DNA from: Cerina litoralis
GTDB lineage: Bacteria; Bacteroidota; Bacteroidia; Flavobacteriales; Flavobacteriaceae
DNA: 64,000 nucleotides
Assembly: GCA_022008415.1 (NCBI GenBank)
Contig: JAIRBC010000001.1
Span: 310,001-374,000, forward strand
Direction of reading: 5' to 3'
The translations under genes were made by a program, and so were the position numbers. The notes under the pieces are model-generated. The model did not search any database. It had not been told where the DNA came from and saw only the letters and a list, made by a program, of their open reading frames with translations. Positions 1-8,331 of the stretch are shown here, piece after piece. How positions within the stretch are numbered: position 1 is the first letter of the stretch; the number at the start of each line of letters is the position of its first letter.

Positions 1-152
1 CGGCCACGCATCTCATTTGCTATTTCAACGGATTTGAGGAAGCCAAGGACACCATGGAAAATGCCCGCGGACTTCTTAAGGCATTTGCTCCAGAGATCTA
101 CCCCTCTTTAAAAGAGTCTTTGAGGGTAATGCGAAAGGTAAGATATAATTAG
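1..152 (+). CDS. C-terminal end of an unidentified protein
   Basis: Reading from base 3, an open frame runs to a TAG at 150-152 and gives the last 49 residues of a protein that starts outside the window. The peptide is hydrophilic with a likely C-terminal helix (EEAKDTMENARGLLKAFAPE). I see no catalytic or binding motif and do not recognise the family. The other two plus-strand frames are closed within about 40 or 110 bases. It converges with the minus-strand lipoprotein gene that ends at 185. Confidence 0.55.
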   Translation, partial: ATHLICYFNGFEEAKDTMENARGLLKAFAPEIYPSLKESLRVMRKVRYN

Positions 153-184
153 ATCGCTTTGTTATCGGTCACTAATTTAGACAA

Positions 185-1093
185 TTATTTAACCGTTACC
201 CGGTAAAGCAGCAATTTGCTCTGTTTGTTCATGGGGAGGCCCAATAGGTGCTTGGAGGGAAGATACATAATGTCTCCCACGCTCGGTTCTGCGGTAAAAA
301 ACGGAGATACCGTTCCCCCTTTTGAGATTTTGTACAGGGAGCCCGTTGACCAATCCGAAACCAAAAAGCTGCTGTTATCGTAGGTTTGGAGACCGTCCAA
401 ATTTCCCAAGGGCTCTGCGGTGATCGGGGTGATTTTTTTATTGGGAATATCCAACTTTAGCAAACGGCCTTTGGGATTACTAGTGGTATTGCCCGAATTT
501 CGTTTTCCCCAAGCCGCAATATATAGCGTGTTGTGGTCTATCAAAAGTCCGTTGGGATCTTCCAAATCGTCGGAGGTTAACCAATTTTCAAAATTTCCTT
601 TCGTGTCGAGCTTGTAAATAGAGGAGGTGGCCATATCGGATACGTAGACGTTTCCATCCTTGTCCACGGCAACGTCGTTTAAAAATTCGGCATCCTTGCC
701 GGGATATTTTTGTAAGACTCCACCCGTATTTAGATCTGCCTCCACCAGTTCTTTACCGTCGGAAACATAGAGTTTATCCACCAGAAGTGCAATTCCCTTG
801 GGGTCGTTTAGCCCTTGAACAAAGTTGGCCACCAGAATTTCCCCGTCAAGGGAAACTTTGGCTATAGACCCGTCGTTGGGCTCATTTTCCCCTTGGACCG
901 ACACGTATAGAACGTTTCTTTTTGTATCAAAAACAACCGATTCGCAATGGGCAAGACCCTTCACCTCGGCAATTAGCTCTAATTTAGGGGCGGCAGCTTC
1001 CATTTTTGTGGTGCCCTTGGTCTTGGACCCCTCCTTACAACTAAAAAGGACAGATCCTAATATTAGGGCGGGCAATATTTTTTTTATCAGCAT
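185..1093 (-). CDS. SMP-30/gluconolactonase-like beta-propeller lipoprotein
   Basis: 302 residues. The N-terminus is a lipoprotein signal ending in the lipobox LFSC (Cys about 19), so the protein should be anchored in the cell envelope. The rest shows repeated beta-propeller strands such as NVYVSDMATSSIYKLD and NTLYIAAWGK, with the Asp/Asn-rich turns (DPNGLLID, LNDVAVDKDG) seen in SMP-30/gluconolactonase and NHL-type propellers. SMP-30 relatives are metal-dependent lactonases, but the metal ligands cannot be assigned by eye, so a binding or scaffold role is equally possible. The fold is well supported; the activity is inference. Confidence 0.75.
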   Translation of the reverse strand: MLIKKILPALILGSVLFSCKEGSKTKGTTKMEAAAPKLELIAEVKGLAHCESVVFDTKRNVLYVSVQGENEPNDGSIAKVSLDGEILVANFVQGLNDPKGIALLVDKLYVSDGKELVEADLNTGGVLQKYPGKDAEFLNDVAVDKDGNVYVSDMATSSIYKLDTKGNFENWLTSDDLEDPNGLLIDHNTLYIAAWGKRNSGNTTSNPKGRLLKLDIPNKKITPITAEPLGNLDGLQTYDNSSFLVSDWSTGSLYKISKGGTVSPFFTAEPSVGDIMYLPSKHLLGLPMNKQSKLLLYRVTVK

Positions 1094-1224
1094 GGGAATC
1101 GGGATTTGGTTAACGTTACAAAACCACGAAGATAATAGATATTGGGCAACGTATTGCCTTTTTTTAGGTATGTCCTTAGTATGTGGATTGCGCGTTTTTA
1201 ATTAAATTTACTTCTATTTAACAA

Positions 1225-1300
1225 GACCTCGTAGCTCAGTTGGTAGAGCAGTTGACTCTTAATCAACGGGTCCAGAGTTCGAGCCTCTGCGGGGTCACCA
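1225..1300 (+). tRNA. tRNA-Lys (anticodon CTT)
   Basis: The full cloverleaf can be drawn by eye. The acceptor GACCTCG pairs with CGGGGTC (one G-T), the anticodon stem is GTTGA/TCAAC with loop CTCTTAA, and the T arm is CAGAG-TTCGAGC-CTCTG. The discriminator A is followed by an encoded CCA at 1298-1300. The anticodon CTT reads AAG, the lysine codon. A strong terminator follows at 1309. Confidence 0.96.
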
Positions 1301-1308
1301 GATGCTAC

Positions 1309-1347
1309 GGGCAGTTGAAAATCTGATTTTTCATCTGCCCATTTTTT
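1309..1347 (+). terminator. Rho-independent terminator after tRNA-Lys
   Basis: GGGCAG (1309-1314) pairs with CTGCCC (1335-1340). The stem continues inward as TGAAAA/TTTTCA after one T-T mismatch, and ATTTTTT follows. It lies 9 bases after the tRNA CCA, so it should end the tRNA transcript. Confidence 0.85.
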
Positions 1348-1524
1348 CAGTCTTTTTCTTTTGCACGGCAGGTCTTCCAAAGTAAACTTTAAGTCCTATC
1401 TTTTTATTAAATTTACTACTTAAGGTATCGGGTAGCCCAAATCGTGCTGCGATATTCGGTTGCCCCGGTCAATGGGCAACGAATAAAAAGAATTCAAAAT
1501 ATTCATTCCAAACATCAACCGTTC

Positions 1525-3699
1525 ATGACATATCTGAACCGAAGAAAATTCATAAAACTATCCGCTAGCGCTGGCTTGGCGACCACCTTATGGCCCCCCT
1601 TGGTTCAAAAAGCCTTGGCCGTAGAGGCCCACAATGCCACCCGTTCCATACGGGATGTGGAACATATCGTCATCCTGATGCAGGAAAACCGGTCCTTTGA
1701 TCATTATTTTGGAACTATGAAAGGGGTACGGGGATTTGGAGATCGTTTCCCGATTCCTTTGGAGAATGGCCGGCGCGCCTTCTATCAATCGGACGGGCAA
1801 AAGATCGTTCCGCCTTATCGCGCCGATCGTAAGACCTCCAATGCGGCATTGATCAAGGGCACCCCCCACGATTTTGCCGATACCCAGGCCGCCTGGAACC
1901 AGGGCAAGTACGGTTTTTGGCCCTTGTATAAAACACCGTTTTCCATGGCCTATTATACCCGGGAGGAGATTCCTTTTCAATACGCCCTTGCCGAAGCTTT
2001 TACAATCTCAGATGCCCACCATTGTTCCGTGGCTACGGGTACCGACCCCAACCGGATAATGTTCTGGTCCGGATCTAATTTTGACCCCAAAAGGAGGGCG
2101 GCCGGAATTAATTGTACGGACGAGGATTCGGAACCTGTGAACCTAAGGTGCTGGATAAAGGGGGAGATGCCGGAACCGGGCTATACGTACAATGGCAATG
2201 CGCTTACATGGCCCACCATTCCGGATGTACTGGAAAAGGAGGGAATCAGCTGGCAGATTTATCAGGACCCCAACGATAACTGGACGGGAGCCATGCACGG
2301 CGGACTTGCCTTTGAAAGTTTCCGGAACGCCAAGCCGGGATCTCCTATCTATGAAAAGGGAATGAGGCACTGGTCGCTACAGGATTTGGAAAATGACGTA
2401 AAAAACAACAAATTGCCCCAAGTATCTTGGGTATTGCCTTCCCAAGACGACTCCGAACACCCCGGGGCCCCTTCCAGTCCCTACCGGGGGGCAGATTTTA
2501 CCCATGAGGTACTTTCTGCGCTTACCGCGAATCCCGAAGTGTGGAGCAAGACCGTTTTCTTTTTGACCTTTGATGAGAACGATGGTCTTTTTGATCATAT
2601 CCCCGCACCTGCGGTCCCTTCCTATAACTTGGACAAAACATTGGCAGGAAAATCTACCTTGGATCTGGCCGGGATGTATTTTAATAATGACAAGGACCCT
2701 TTCGACTTTTCAACCGACTCTAAAGACAATTCCAAAGGAAAAAGGGTCTATCACGATAAACGGGATACGATTTCGGGAAATGTCAGACCGTGGGGCTTCG
2801 GCCCCCGGGTGCCCCTCTATATTATTTCCCCGTGGAGCAAGGGGGGATGGGTAGATTCCCAGGTGGCCGACCATACCTCTGTAGGGCAGTTTATCGAAAG
2901 GCGGTTTGGGGTAACCCTTCCCGCTATCAGTCCGTGGCACAGGGCGGTAAGCAGCGACCTGGTCTCGGCCTTTGATTTTGTAACCCCGAACGACCCCGTA
3001 TTTCCCATGATGCCGAAAACGTCTAACTACCCCGCCCTGGATGCTGCGTCCAAGCTGTTGCCCCTCGCGGCGGCCCCTGCAGACCCTGCACCGCTTTACC
3101 AGGAAAAAGGCACCCGGTATTCCCGGGCCCTTCCCTATCGTTTAAACGTACATTACGGGAGGTTGGAAAATGAAGATAAGGCCAACCTGATCTTTGAAAA
3201 CAGAGGTGATGCCGGTGCGGTATACCATGTGTACGACCTTAATCACCTAGATCGTATTCCCAGGCGTTACACGGTAGAGGCTGGCAAGTCGCTCATGGAC
3301 GACTGGGAGTTAGGGTCGGACCAAGGTTCCTATGATTTGGAGGTTTACGGGCCCAATGGATACTTTCACAAATTTTCCGGAAACATTTTTTCGCCGGAGG
3401 AACCCGAAATCACCTTGGATTACGACCATAGAAAGGGGGGGATAAAGGTTGAAATAAAAAATCGCGGGAATTCCCCGGTCCTTGCAACCATTACTTCAAA
3501 TGCTTATGATCACGGTGGTCCGTGGACATTTAAAATTGCTGGTGGTAAAAGAAAGAAAAAGAAGTGGTCCTTAAAATCTAGTGGCAATTGGTACGATTTT
3601 TCAATTCAGGTCGGTGACGCCTTTTTGCGCAGGTTCGCCGGAAGGGTGGAGACAGGTCTGCCCAGCGTTAGCGATCCTGCCATGGCTATGGAAATCTAG
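1525..3699 (+). CDS. Tat-exported phosphocholine-type phospholipase C
   Basis: 724 residues from the ATG at 1525, chosen because it gives a Tat signal directly (NRRKFIKLSA followed by a hydrophobic stretch ending QKALA); the upstream in-frame codons at 1444-1524 look non-coding. The phosphoesterase domain follows (HIVILMQENRSFDHYFG, then TGTDPNR, HPGAPSS, TFDENDGLFDH), as in the bacterial PLC/acid phosphatase family (PF04185). The last 200 residues match the beta-rich C-terminal repeats of bacterial phospholipase C (DUF756 type), with LNVHYGRLENED and LDYDHRKGGIKVEIKNRG. Known members hydrolyse phosphatidylcholine or sphingomyelin in the periplasm or outside the cell. The gene stands alone. 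Family call is firm; substrate is inferred. Confidence 0.9.
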   Translation: MTYLNRRKFIKLSASAGLATTLWPPLVQKALAVEAHNATRSIRDVEHIVILMQENRSFDHYFGTMKGVRGFGDRFPIPLENGRRAFYQSDGQKIVPPYRADRKTSNAALIKGTPHDFADTQAAWNQGKYGFWPLYKTPFSMAYYTREEIPFQYALAEAFTISDAHHCSVATGTDPNRIMFWSGSNFDPKRRAAGINCTDEDSEPVNLRCWIKGEMPEPGYTYNGNALTWPTIPDVLEKEGISWQIYQDPNDNWTGAMHGGLAFESFRNAKPGSPIYEKGMRHWSLQDLENDVKNNKLPQVSWVLPSQDDSEHPGAPSSPYRGADFTHEVLSALTANPEVWSKTVFFLTFDENDGLFDHIPAPAVPSYNLDKTLAGKSTLDLAGMYFNNDKDPFDFSTDSKDNSKGKRVYHDKRDTISGNVRPWGFGPRVPLYIISPWSKGGWVDSQVADHTSVGQFIERRFGVTLPAISPWHRAVSSDLVSAFDFVTPNDPVFPMMPKTSNYPALDAASKLLPLAAAPADPAPLYQEKGTRYSRALPYRLNVHYGRLENEDKANLIFENRGDAGAVYHVYDLNHLDRIPRRYTVEAGKSLMDDWELGSDQGSYDLEVYGPNGYFHKFSGNIFSPEEPEITLDYDHRKGGIKVEIKNRGNSPVLATITSNAYDHGGPWTFKIAGGKRKKKKWSLKSSGNWYDFSIQVGDAFLRRFAGRVETGLPSVSDPAMAMEI

Positions 3700-4053
3700 C
3701 GTACTTTCTAATCAATCCTCCGTTTTAACGGGTTTACTTGATCTTCGTTCTTCACTCGGGGTCATAAAAAGAGTAAAACCCAAACCACCTATATCATTTC
3801 AATCTTGATTTTTTCACGGTAGTTTACGGGCATAATATCATTGCTTAAGGCTTTGGTGCATTCCAAACACGTTTATTTTGCTCGTTAAAATGCAGCATTT
3901 ATCGCCTAGGTGATTTTGGGTCGACTTCCGTTTATGGGATTTTTTTGCGCTTCAACCAAATTTTTGCAAAACACCGAAAAACAGTGTGTTACAGCGAAGC
4001 AAATCGTGTGATTACCCTTAATGTTGAGTTCTTTACATAACAAAACCCAAGTC
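3700..4053. other. Gene-less stretch after phospholipase C
   Basis: 354 bases with no credible reading frame. A loose inverted repeat (GGGTTTACT near 3729, AGTAAAACCC near 3772) follows the phospholipase stop, but it has a large loop and no T-run, so I do not call it a terminator. The 3' part should hold the promoter of the small secreted protein gene; I could not pick a clear -7 box. Confidence 0.5.
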
Positions 4054-4293
4054 ATGAAAACCTTAATTACCTTAATCTTTGTTCTTGTTATCGGATTCAC
4101 TGCCAACGCTCAAAACCCAACCGAGCTTGTAAAGGTAAACACCATTGCCACTACCATTGTTGATGCCACGGCAAAACAAGAAATTGCAATTAAAACCGAA
4201 AACAGCGTTTCCATTATATACATCTATAAAAATGCCAAAATAAAGAAAGCATTGTCTTTTACTACAAGAAATGACAAAGCTAAGTTGGCTTAA
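4054..4293 (+). CDS. Small secreted protein of unknown function
   Basis: 79 residues from the ATG at 4054. The first 20 residues form a signal peptide (MKTLITLIFVLVIGFTANAQ) with a cleavage site at ANA-Q, which decides against the upstream in-frame ATG at 4021. The mature part, about 60 residues, is Lys/Thr/Ile rich with one likely beta-hairpin (SVSIIYIYKNAKIKKALSF) and no cysteine. I do not recognise a family. Small secreted proteins like this are common in Flavobacteriia. Confidence 0.7.
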   Translation: MKTLITLIFVLVIGFTANAQNPTELVKVNTIATTIVDATAKQEIAIKTENSVSIIYIYKNAKIKKALSFTTRNDKAKLA

Positions 4294-4371
4294 TGGATTC
4301 CGTTAAACAGTTTAATATTTATTCCCCCAAATATAACCTGTCGAGCTCTGCTGGAGTTAAATTTTACCGCT

Positions 4372-4488
4372 ATGATCTTATTTTCACTTTTGTTACCCGT
4401 TTTTTTATTTCTTAGTTATTCAATTCTTTTTCCCAAGACCAAAGGAATCCTACGCCCACTTAATGTGCCTGTAACGCAAGATAATTAA
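4372..4488 (+). CDS. Possible 38-residue membrane peptide
   Basis: ATG at 4372 to TAA at 4486-4488. The peptide begins MILFSLLLPVFLFLSYSILF, a single strongly hydrophobic segment, followed by a short polar tail (PKTKGILRPLNVPVTQDN). A GGAG lies at about 4353, rather far from the ATG. The composition could be chance in a T-rich stretch; nothing else supports translation. Confidence 0.3.
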   Translation: MILFSLLLPVFLFLSYSILFPKTKGILRPLNVPVTQDN

Positions 4489-4527
4489 CCAGGTTAGAGA
4501 ATTTATTGCTCGCAAGGAATAGTTATG

Positions 4528-4947
4528 TCAAGTCCCCAACAGGGGCAGGTGCTTAACTTTGTGATAGGTCAACGCCATGGAAATACATTGCCTTAATTCC
4601 TTTGCCGGAAGCTTCTCGTCGAGTTTAAATACAATAGCCCGATTGCCTTCAAATTGAAATGTATCCTTATAGATAGCCTTAAAAGTGGGAACCAGTTTGG
4701 AGGTACATTTAAAATAGAGGGCAAACTGTTCGGGATTTTTATCTTTCCAATCCATTCTTATTGTACTTCCATATTTGGTTAGATAGCTGGGTTCGCCCCA
4801 CTTTAGCGTTTCTTCCAGTTTTTCAAGGCCAACGATTTCCGAGGCCGTGCTTATGACCATTTCCCTGAGATTTAATAACTGGGGCCGAACCTCCTTAGGA
4901 TATGTATTAAAAACATCTTTAACTCTTGGGTCGCTCATCAATTCCAT
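4528..4947 (-). CDS. DUF1801 domain protein
   Basis: 139 residues matching the DUF1801/YdhG fold: an N-terminal helix (VFNTYPKEVRPQLLNLREMV), then KWGEPSYLTKYGSTIRMDWK and FALYFKCTSKL in the positions typical of these small soluble proteins. The TYP..V...L..LRE and W..P.Y motifs are the family hallmarks. No enzymatic activity is established for the family. There is no signal peptide, so it is cytoplasmic. It is downstream of, and possibly cotranscribed with, nothing obvious: the sulfatase stop is about 115 bases upstream. Confidence 0.85.
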   Translation of the reverse strand: MELMSDPRVKDVFNTYPKEVRPQLLNLREMVISTASEIVGLEKLEETLKWGEPSYLTKYGSTIRMDWKDKNPEQFALYFKCTSKLVPTFKAIYKDTFQFEGNRAIVFKLDEKLPAKELRQCISMALTYHKVKHLPLLGT

Positions 4948-5062
4948 TTAGTCGTTTTTTTTGGCACGGAAGCTCGATTTATTGGATTTACACTGGTTAT
5001 CTATAGGGATATAAGCCTTGGCTTCTATAAACCGAAGCAAGCTATACCATTTTGAGGCATCC

Positions 5063-6823
5063 TTATTCGATTCTTTTCATTTCAACCCAAAACGGGAATA
5101 TATTTCTTGCGCCAATCGCATAATAAGGTATCAAATCGCCATCCATTTCTGGGAAAAATACGTTCTTCATCTCAATGATATCGGTATCCTCTTTTTGGTT
5201 TTGCATTTGTTTTACCAGAGTGTTTAGCTCTAAATACATCCTTCCATTTGCTTTTACCGGCTTTATGAATTTAAATTTTATGTCATAATGACCTTTCTCG
5301 ATTCTCACTTTCCACTTTCCATATATTTCTTCTTGGGCCCAAATTCCCCTTTGTCCACCGGCATCGTTCCTGTTGAGTATGACCGGATTTTCGTATGGGC
5401 TCCCTATAATAATTGGAGGTTGGTCTACTAAATTTTTAGAGGTGATCAATTCATGATACGTTTTGTCGAGTTCTTCCTTAAGTATATTTGCAGTACTTTG
5501 ATTTTCTGAAACGATATTGTTCTGTTCGTAAGGATCTTTAACAAGGTCGAACAGCTCAAAATCCGTAATCGGGGCGTTGAAATTGGTCTTTCCGACCAGT
5601 TTAAAACTACCTTTTCGCATAGCCATGTTGTAGTACGGTTCGGGATAGCGCCTTGTCCAGTAGAAAAATAGCGGCCTGTTCCCCCAGCCCATATCATTGC
5701 CCAAAATAAGCGGAAGCAGGCTTTTGCCATCGATCATTCTTTCTTTGGGTAATGCAACATTGCATAGTTGTGCCAGCGTGGGCAAGACATCGATGTGGGC
5801 GGCTGTAGTTTCAATATCTTTATCCTTGCCAAAAGCTGGAGGATAGCTAATATAAAACGGCACTCGAACACCTCCTTGATAAACGTCTCCTTTGCGCCCC
5901 CTCATACCGCCCACATATCTATTTTGTTGCGGACCGTTATCGGTCATAAAAATGACGATCGTATTATCTGCAAGTTTTAGCTCGTCCAGTTTTTTTAAAA
6001 CTTTACCAATATTGTCATCGATGTTCGTCACCATGGCATATACTTTTCGGGCATCCTCCTTATCTTTCTCCGTCATTTTGGCAAAAGGTCGATCGTCGCC
6101 CTCAAAACCAGACGTCGGATCGATGTCCTTATATATTCCATAATACTTTTCGGGAACCTGCAAGGGAGTATGGGGAGCGTTAAACGCGAGATAGCAGAAA
6201 AAGGGCAATTCTTTGTTTTTTTCGATAAAATTCAAGGCCTGTTCCGCGAAAATATCCGAGCAATAACCTCGGTAGGCCTCTTTTTTGTTATTGTGCCAAA
6301 GGACGGGATTAAAATAGCTCTTGTCTCCTTGAAAATAGGTTGTAATATCCCCAACCTGCCCCATGCCGCCCGATAGGTGAATCAAGGATTCATCAAAACC
6401 TTGGTCACATGGTCTGCTGGGGTAATTGTCGCCCAAATGCCATTTGCCAAAAATTCCGGTCTTGTAATCGGCTTGTTTAAGCATTTCGGCCATAGTCACC
6501 TCGTTCGATGCCATTATGGCTCCCCCGTTATAGGTATCCCTTATGCCCGTACGGAGTGAATAGCGTCCGGTCATTAGGCTCGAACGGGTAGGGGCACATA
6601 CAGGAGAAACATAAAAGTTTTTAAAGCGGATACTTTTACGGGCAAATTCATCGATTACGGGGGTGTGCACGTTTGGATTTCCCGTTATTCCAAGGTCGCC
6701 GTAACCCTGGTCATCGGTAATGATAATAATGACGTTTGGATGTGCTTTTTTCTGGGCAAAGCACGTTAATGAAAACATCGACAAAAAGAAGGATATAACA
6801 AAAAGGATGTTTTTCATTTTCAT
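5063..6823 (-). CDS. Secreted S1-type sulfatase (formylglycine-dependent)
   Basis: About 586 residues. A signal peptide (MKNILFVISFFLSMFSLTCF) precedes the alkaline-phosphatase-like core. Metal ligands are visible in IIITDDQGYGDLG, and the sulfatase signature is CAPTRSSLMTGR, whose Cys is the residue oxidised to formylglycine. GKWHLGD, HTPLQVPEKYY and FMTDNGPQ are further core motifs. The family cleaves sulfate esters, here probably on a polysaccharide or its oligomers in the periplasm. It is the last gene of a unit with the DUF1501 gene (48-70 bases upstream depending on start) and the PSD1 gene. No sulfatase-maturing enzyme is in the window. The start at 6823 leaves the signal peptide nearest the N-terminus; 6844 and 6817 are alternatives. 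Confidence 0.93.
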   Translation of the reverse strand: MKMKNILFVISFFLSMFSLTCFAQKKAHPNVIIIITDDQGYGDLGITGNPNVHTPVIDEFARKSIRFKNFYVSPVCAPTRSSLMTGRYSLRTGIRDTYNGGAIMASNEVTMAEMLKQADYKTGIFGKWHLGDNYPSRPCDQGFDESLIHLSGGMGQVGDITTYFQGDKSYFNPVLWHNNKKEAYRGYCSDIFAEQALNFIEKNKELPFFCYLAFNAPHTPLQVPEKYYGIYKDIDPTSGFEGDDRPFAKMTEKDKEDARKVYAMVTNIDDNIGKVLKKLDELKLADNTIVIFMTDNGPQQNRYVGGMRGRKGDVYQGGVRVPFYISYPPAFGKDKDIETTAAHIDVLPTLAQLCNVALPKERMIDGKSLLPLILGNDMGWGNRPLFFYWTRRYPEPYYNMAMRKGSFKLVGKTNFNAPITDFELFDLVKDPYEQNNIVSENQSTANILKEELDKTYHELITSKNLVDQPPIIIGSPYENPVILNRNDAGGQRGIWAQEEIYGKWKVRIEKGHYDIKFKFIKPVKANGRMYLELNTLVKQMQNQKEDTDIIEMKNVFFPEMDGDLIPYYAIGARNIFPFWVEMKRIE

Positions 6824-6892
6824 AACTCGTTTTTTTGGTTTCAAAACTTCAGGATAATGCCTTGGCGGACTGGATTAATGGCAATTCTTGTT

Positions 6893-8326
6893 CTACGCAA
6901 ATAATTCCAGAATAGGTTTTCCCTGCCCATCGGGGGTGGTATAAAAAGGCCGTCCCTCGATGGTGTAGTTGGTTTCTGGGTCTATGCCCAAGGCGTGGTA
7001 AATGGATTGGTGCACCTGGTCAATTACCACTGTGTTCTCAATGGAAGAACAAGGTCTTTCATCGGCAGTTTTGCCGTATACCAATCCTTTTTTAACGCCT
7101 CCTCCCCACAAGAGGATAGAACTGCCATCGGTGAAATGACGGTGCATGCCATAGAATTTTTCGTCTTCGATTATATCGGGTTGATCCACCTGGTCCTTAA
7201 CTTTTTGACCCGGACGACCTTCGAGCAAAGCATCCCTGCTAAATTCACTGGCCAGAATTATCAGCGTCCGATCCAAATGGCCCGATTCGTCCAAATCCTT
7301 CACAAGCTGAGCAATAGGGCCGTCGATCAATTGCTTCATTTTTATCGTTCTGGTATGCCCGTTCTCATGGGTATCCCACCCAAGAAAGGGTTCGTACTCC
7401 GTTGAAACGCTCACAAATCTTGCCCCGTTCATGGCCAGCCTTTTGGCGGTCAGGCATCCCAAACCAAATCTTCCGGTGTTGTAGATATCGTATTTCTCTT
7501 TTGGTTCTTGGGTCAGATCAAACACTTTGGATTCCGGCGAATTCAATAGTCTATACGACTGTTCCATGGACCGCATCAGGGATTCGCGTTGGTAATCGCT
7601 TCCCCGTTCCATCACGGGGCTTTTATTGGTCAATTCCTTGTAAAGCTTATATCGGGCATCGAATCTTTTGATAGACATGCCCTGCGGAGGCCGTACGCTT
7701 TCCAGGCCACTGGATGGATCTGGGATTAGAAACGGACCGTATTCGCTGCCTAAAAATCCTGCGGTATGAAAGGCCTTTAATTCTTCCGCTTCTCCTACGG
7801 TAAACCGTTGGCCCATGGCAATAAAGGGAGGAATGACCGGGTTTACCGGTCCCAATTCCTTGGCGATCCAAGCTCCGATATGGGGTACCTGGACCGATTG
7901 TGGCGGTTCATAACAAGTATGCCAATGGTATTGGTGTCTTGTATGAAGGATATGGCCAAGGTCTGCCGATTTATACGATCTAATGATGGCTCCTTTGTCC
8001 ATTACGCTGCCAATAGACTCCAGTCCTTGCGAAAAATCCAACCCGTCTACCACCGTCGGCACCTTTGGGAACGAACTCAATATTCGTTTGCTCTCCATTC
8101 CCTTTTTGAACGGGGCATAGGCCTTGGGGTCAAAAGTCTCGGTGTGTGCCATGCCACCCGCCATCCAGAGCAAAATTACGGTATCTGCCCTCGAATTAAT
8201 TTTTGGTGCCCCCTTGCAGGAGCTTAAAAAGCTGGTGGCAGGAATACTGGCGGCCGCCGCTACCAGGCTTGCGGTCCCCATTTTTCTGATAAACTCCCTG
8301 CGCGAATTTTCTGTATGCCTCTCCAT
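6893..8326 (-). CDS. DUF1501 protein, Tat-exported
   Basis: 477 residues from the ATG at 8326, which lies 5 bases after the stop of the PSD1 gene and gives a twin-arginine signal (SRREFIRKMG, then a hydrophobic segment ending SFLSSCKG). The rest follows DUF1501 (PF07394), a sulfatase-like alkaline phosphatase superfamily fold: LWMAGGMAHTETFDPK, SYKSADLGHILHTRHQYH, VSVSTEYEPFLGWDTHENG and ILASEFSRD. The family is abundant in Planctomycetes and is almost always next to a DUF1549/DUF1553 gene, as here. Its biochemical role is unproven; a role in carbohydrate or sulfate-ester breakdown is inferred from the neighbours. Confidence 0.88.
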   Translation of the reverse strand: MERHTENSRREFIRKMGTASLVAAAASIPATSFLSSCKGAPKINSRADTVILLWMAGGMAHTETFDPKAYAPFKKGMESKRILSSFPKVPTVVDGLDFSQGLESIGSVMDKGAIIRSYKSADLGHILHTRHQYHWHTCYEPPQSVQVPHIGAWIAKELGPVNPVIPPFIAMGQRFTVGEAEELKAFHTAGFLGSEYGPFLIPDPSSGLESVRPPQGMSIKRFDARYKLYKELTNKSPVMERGSDYQRESLMRSMEQSYRLLNSPESKVFDLTQEPKEKYDIYNTGRFGLGCLTAKRLAMNGARFVSVSTEYEPFLGWDTHENGHTRTIKMKQLIDGPIAQLVKDLDESGHLDRTLIILASEFSRDALLEGRPGQKVKDQVDQPDIIEDEKFYGMHRHFTDGSSILLWGGGVKKGLVYGKTADERPCSSIENTVVIDQVHQSIYHALGIDPETNYTIEGRPFYTTPDGQGKPILELFA

Positions 8327-8331
8327 AAGAT

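Noticed and set aside
1198-1380. 60-codon minus-strand frame across the tRNA gene
   Set aside because: It runs through tRNA-Lys and its terminator, which explain the sequence.
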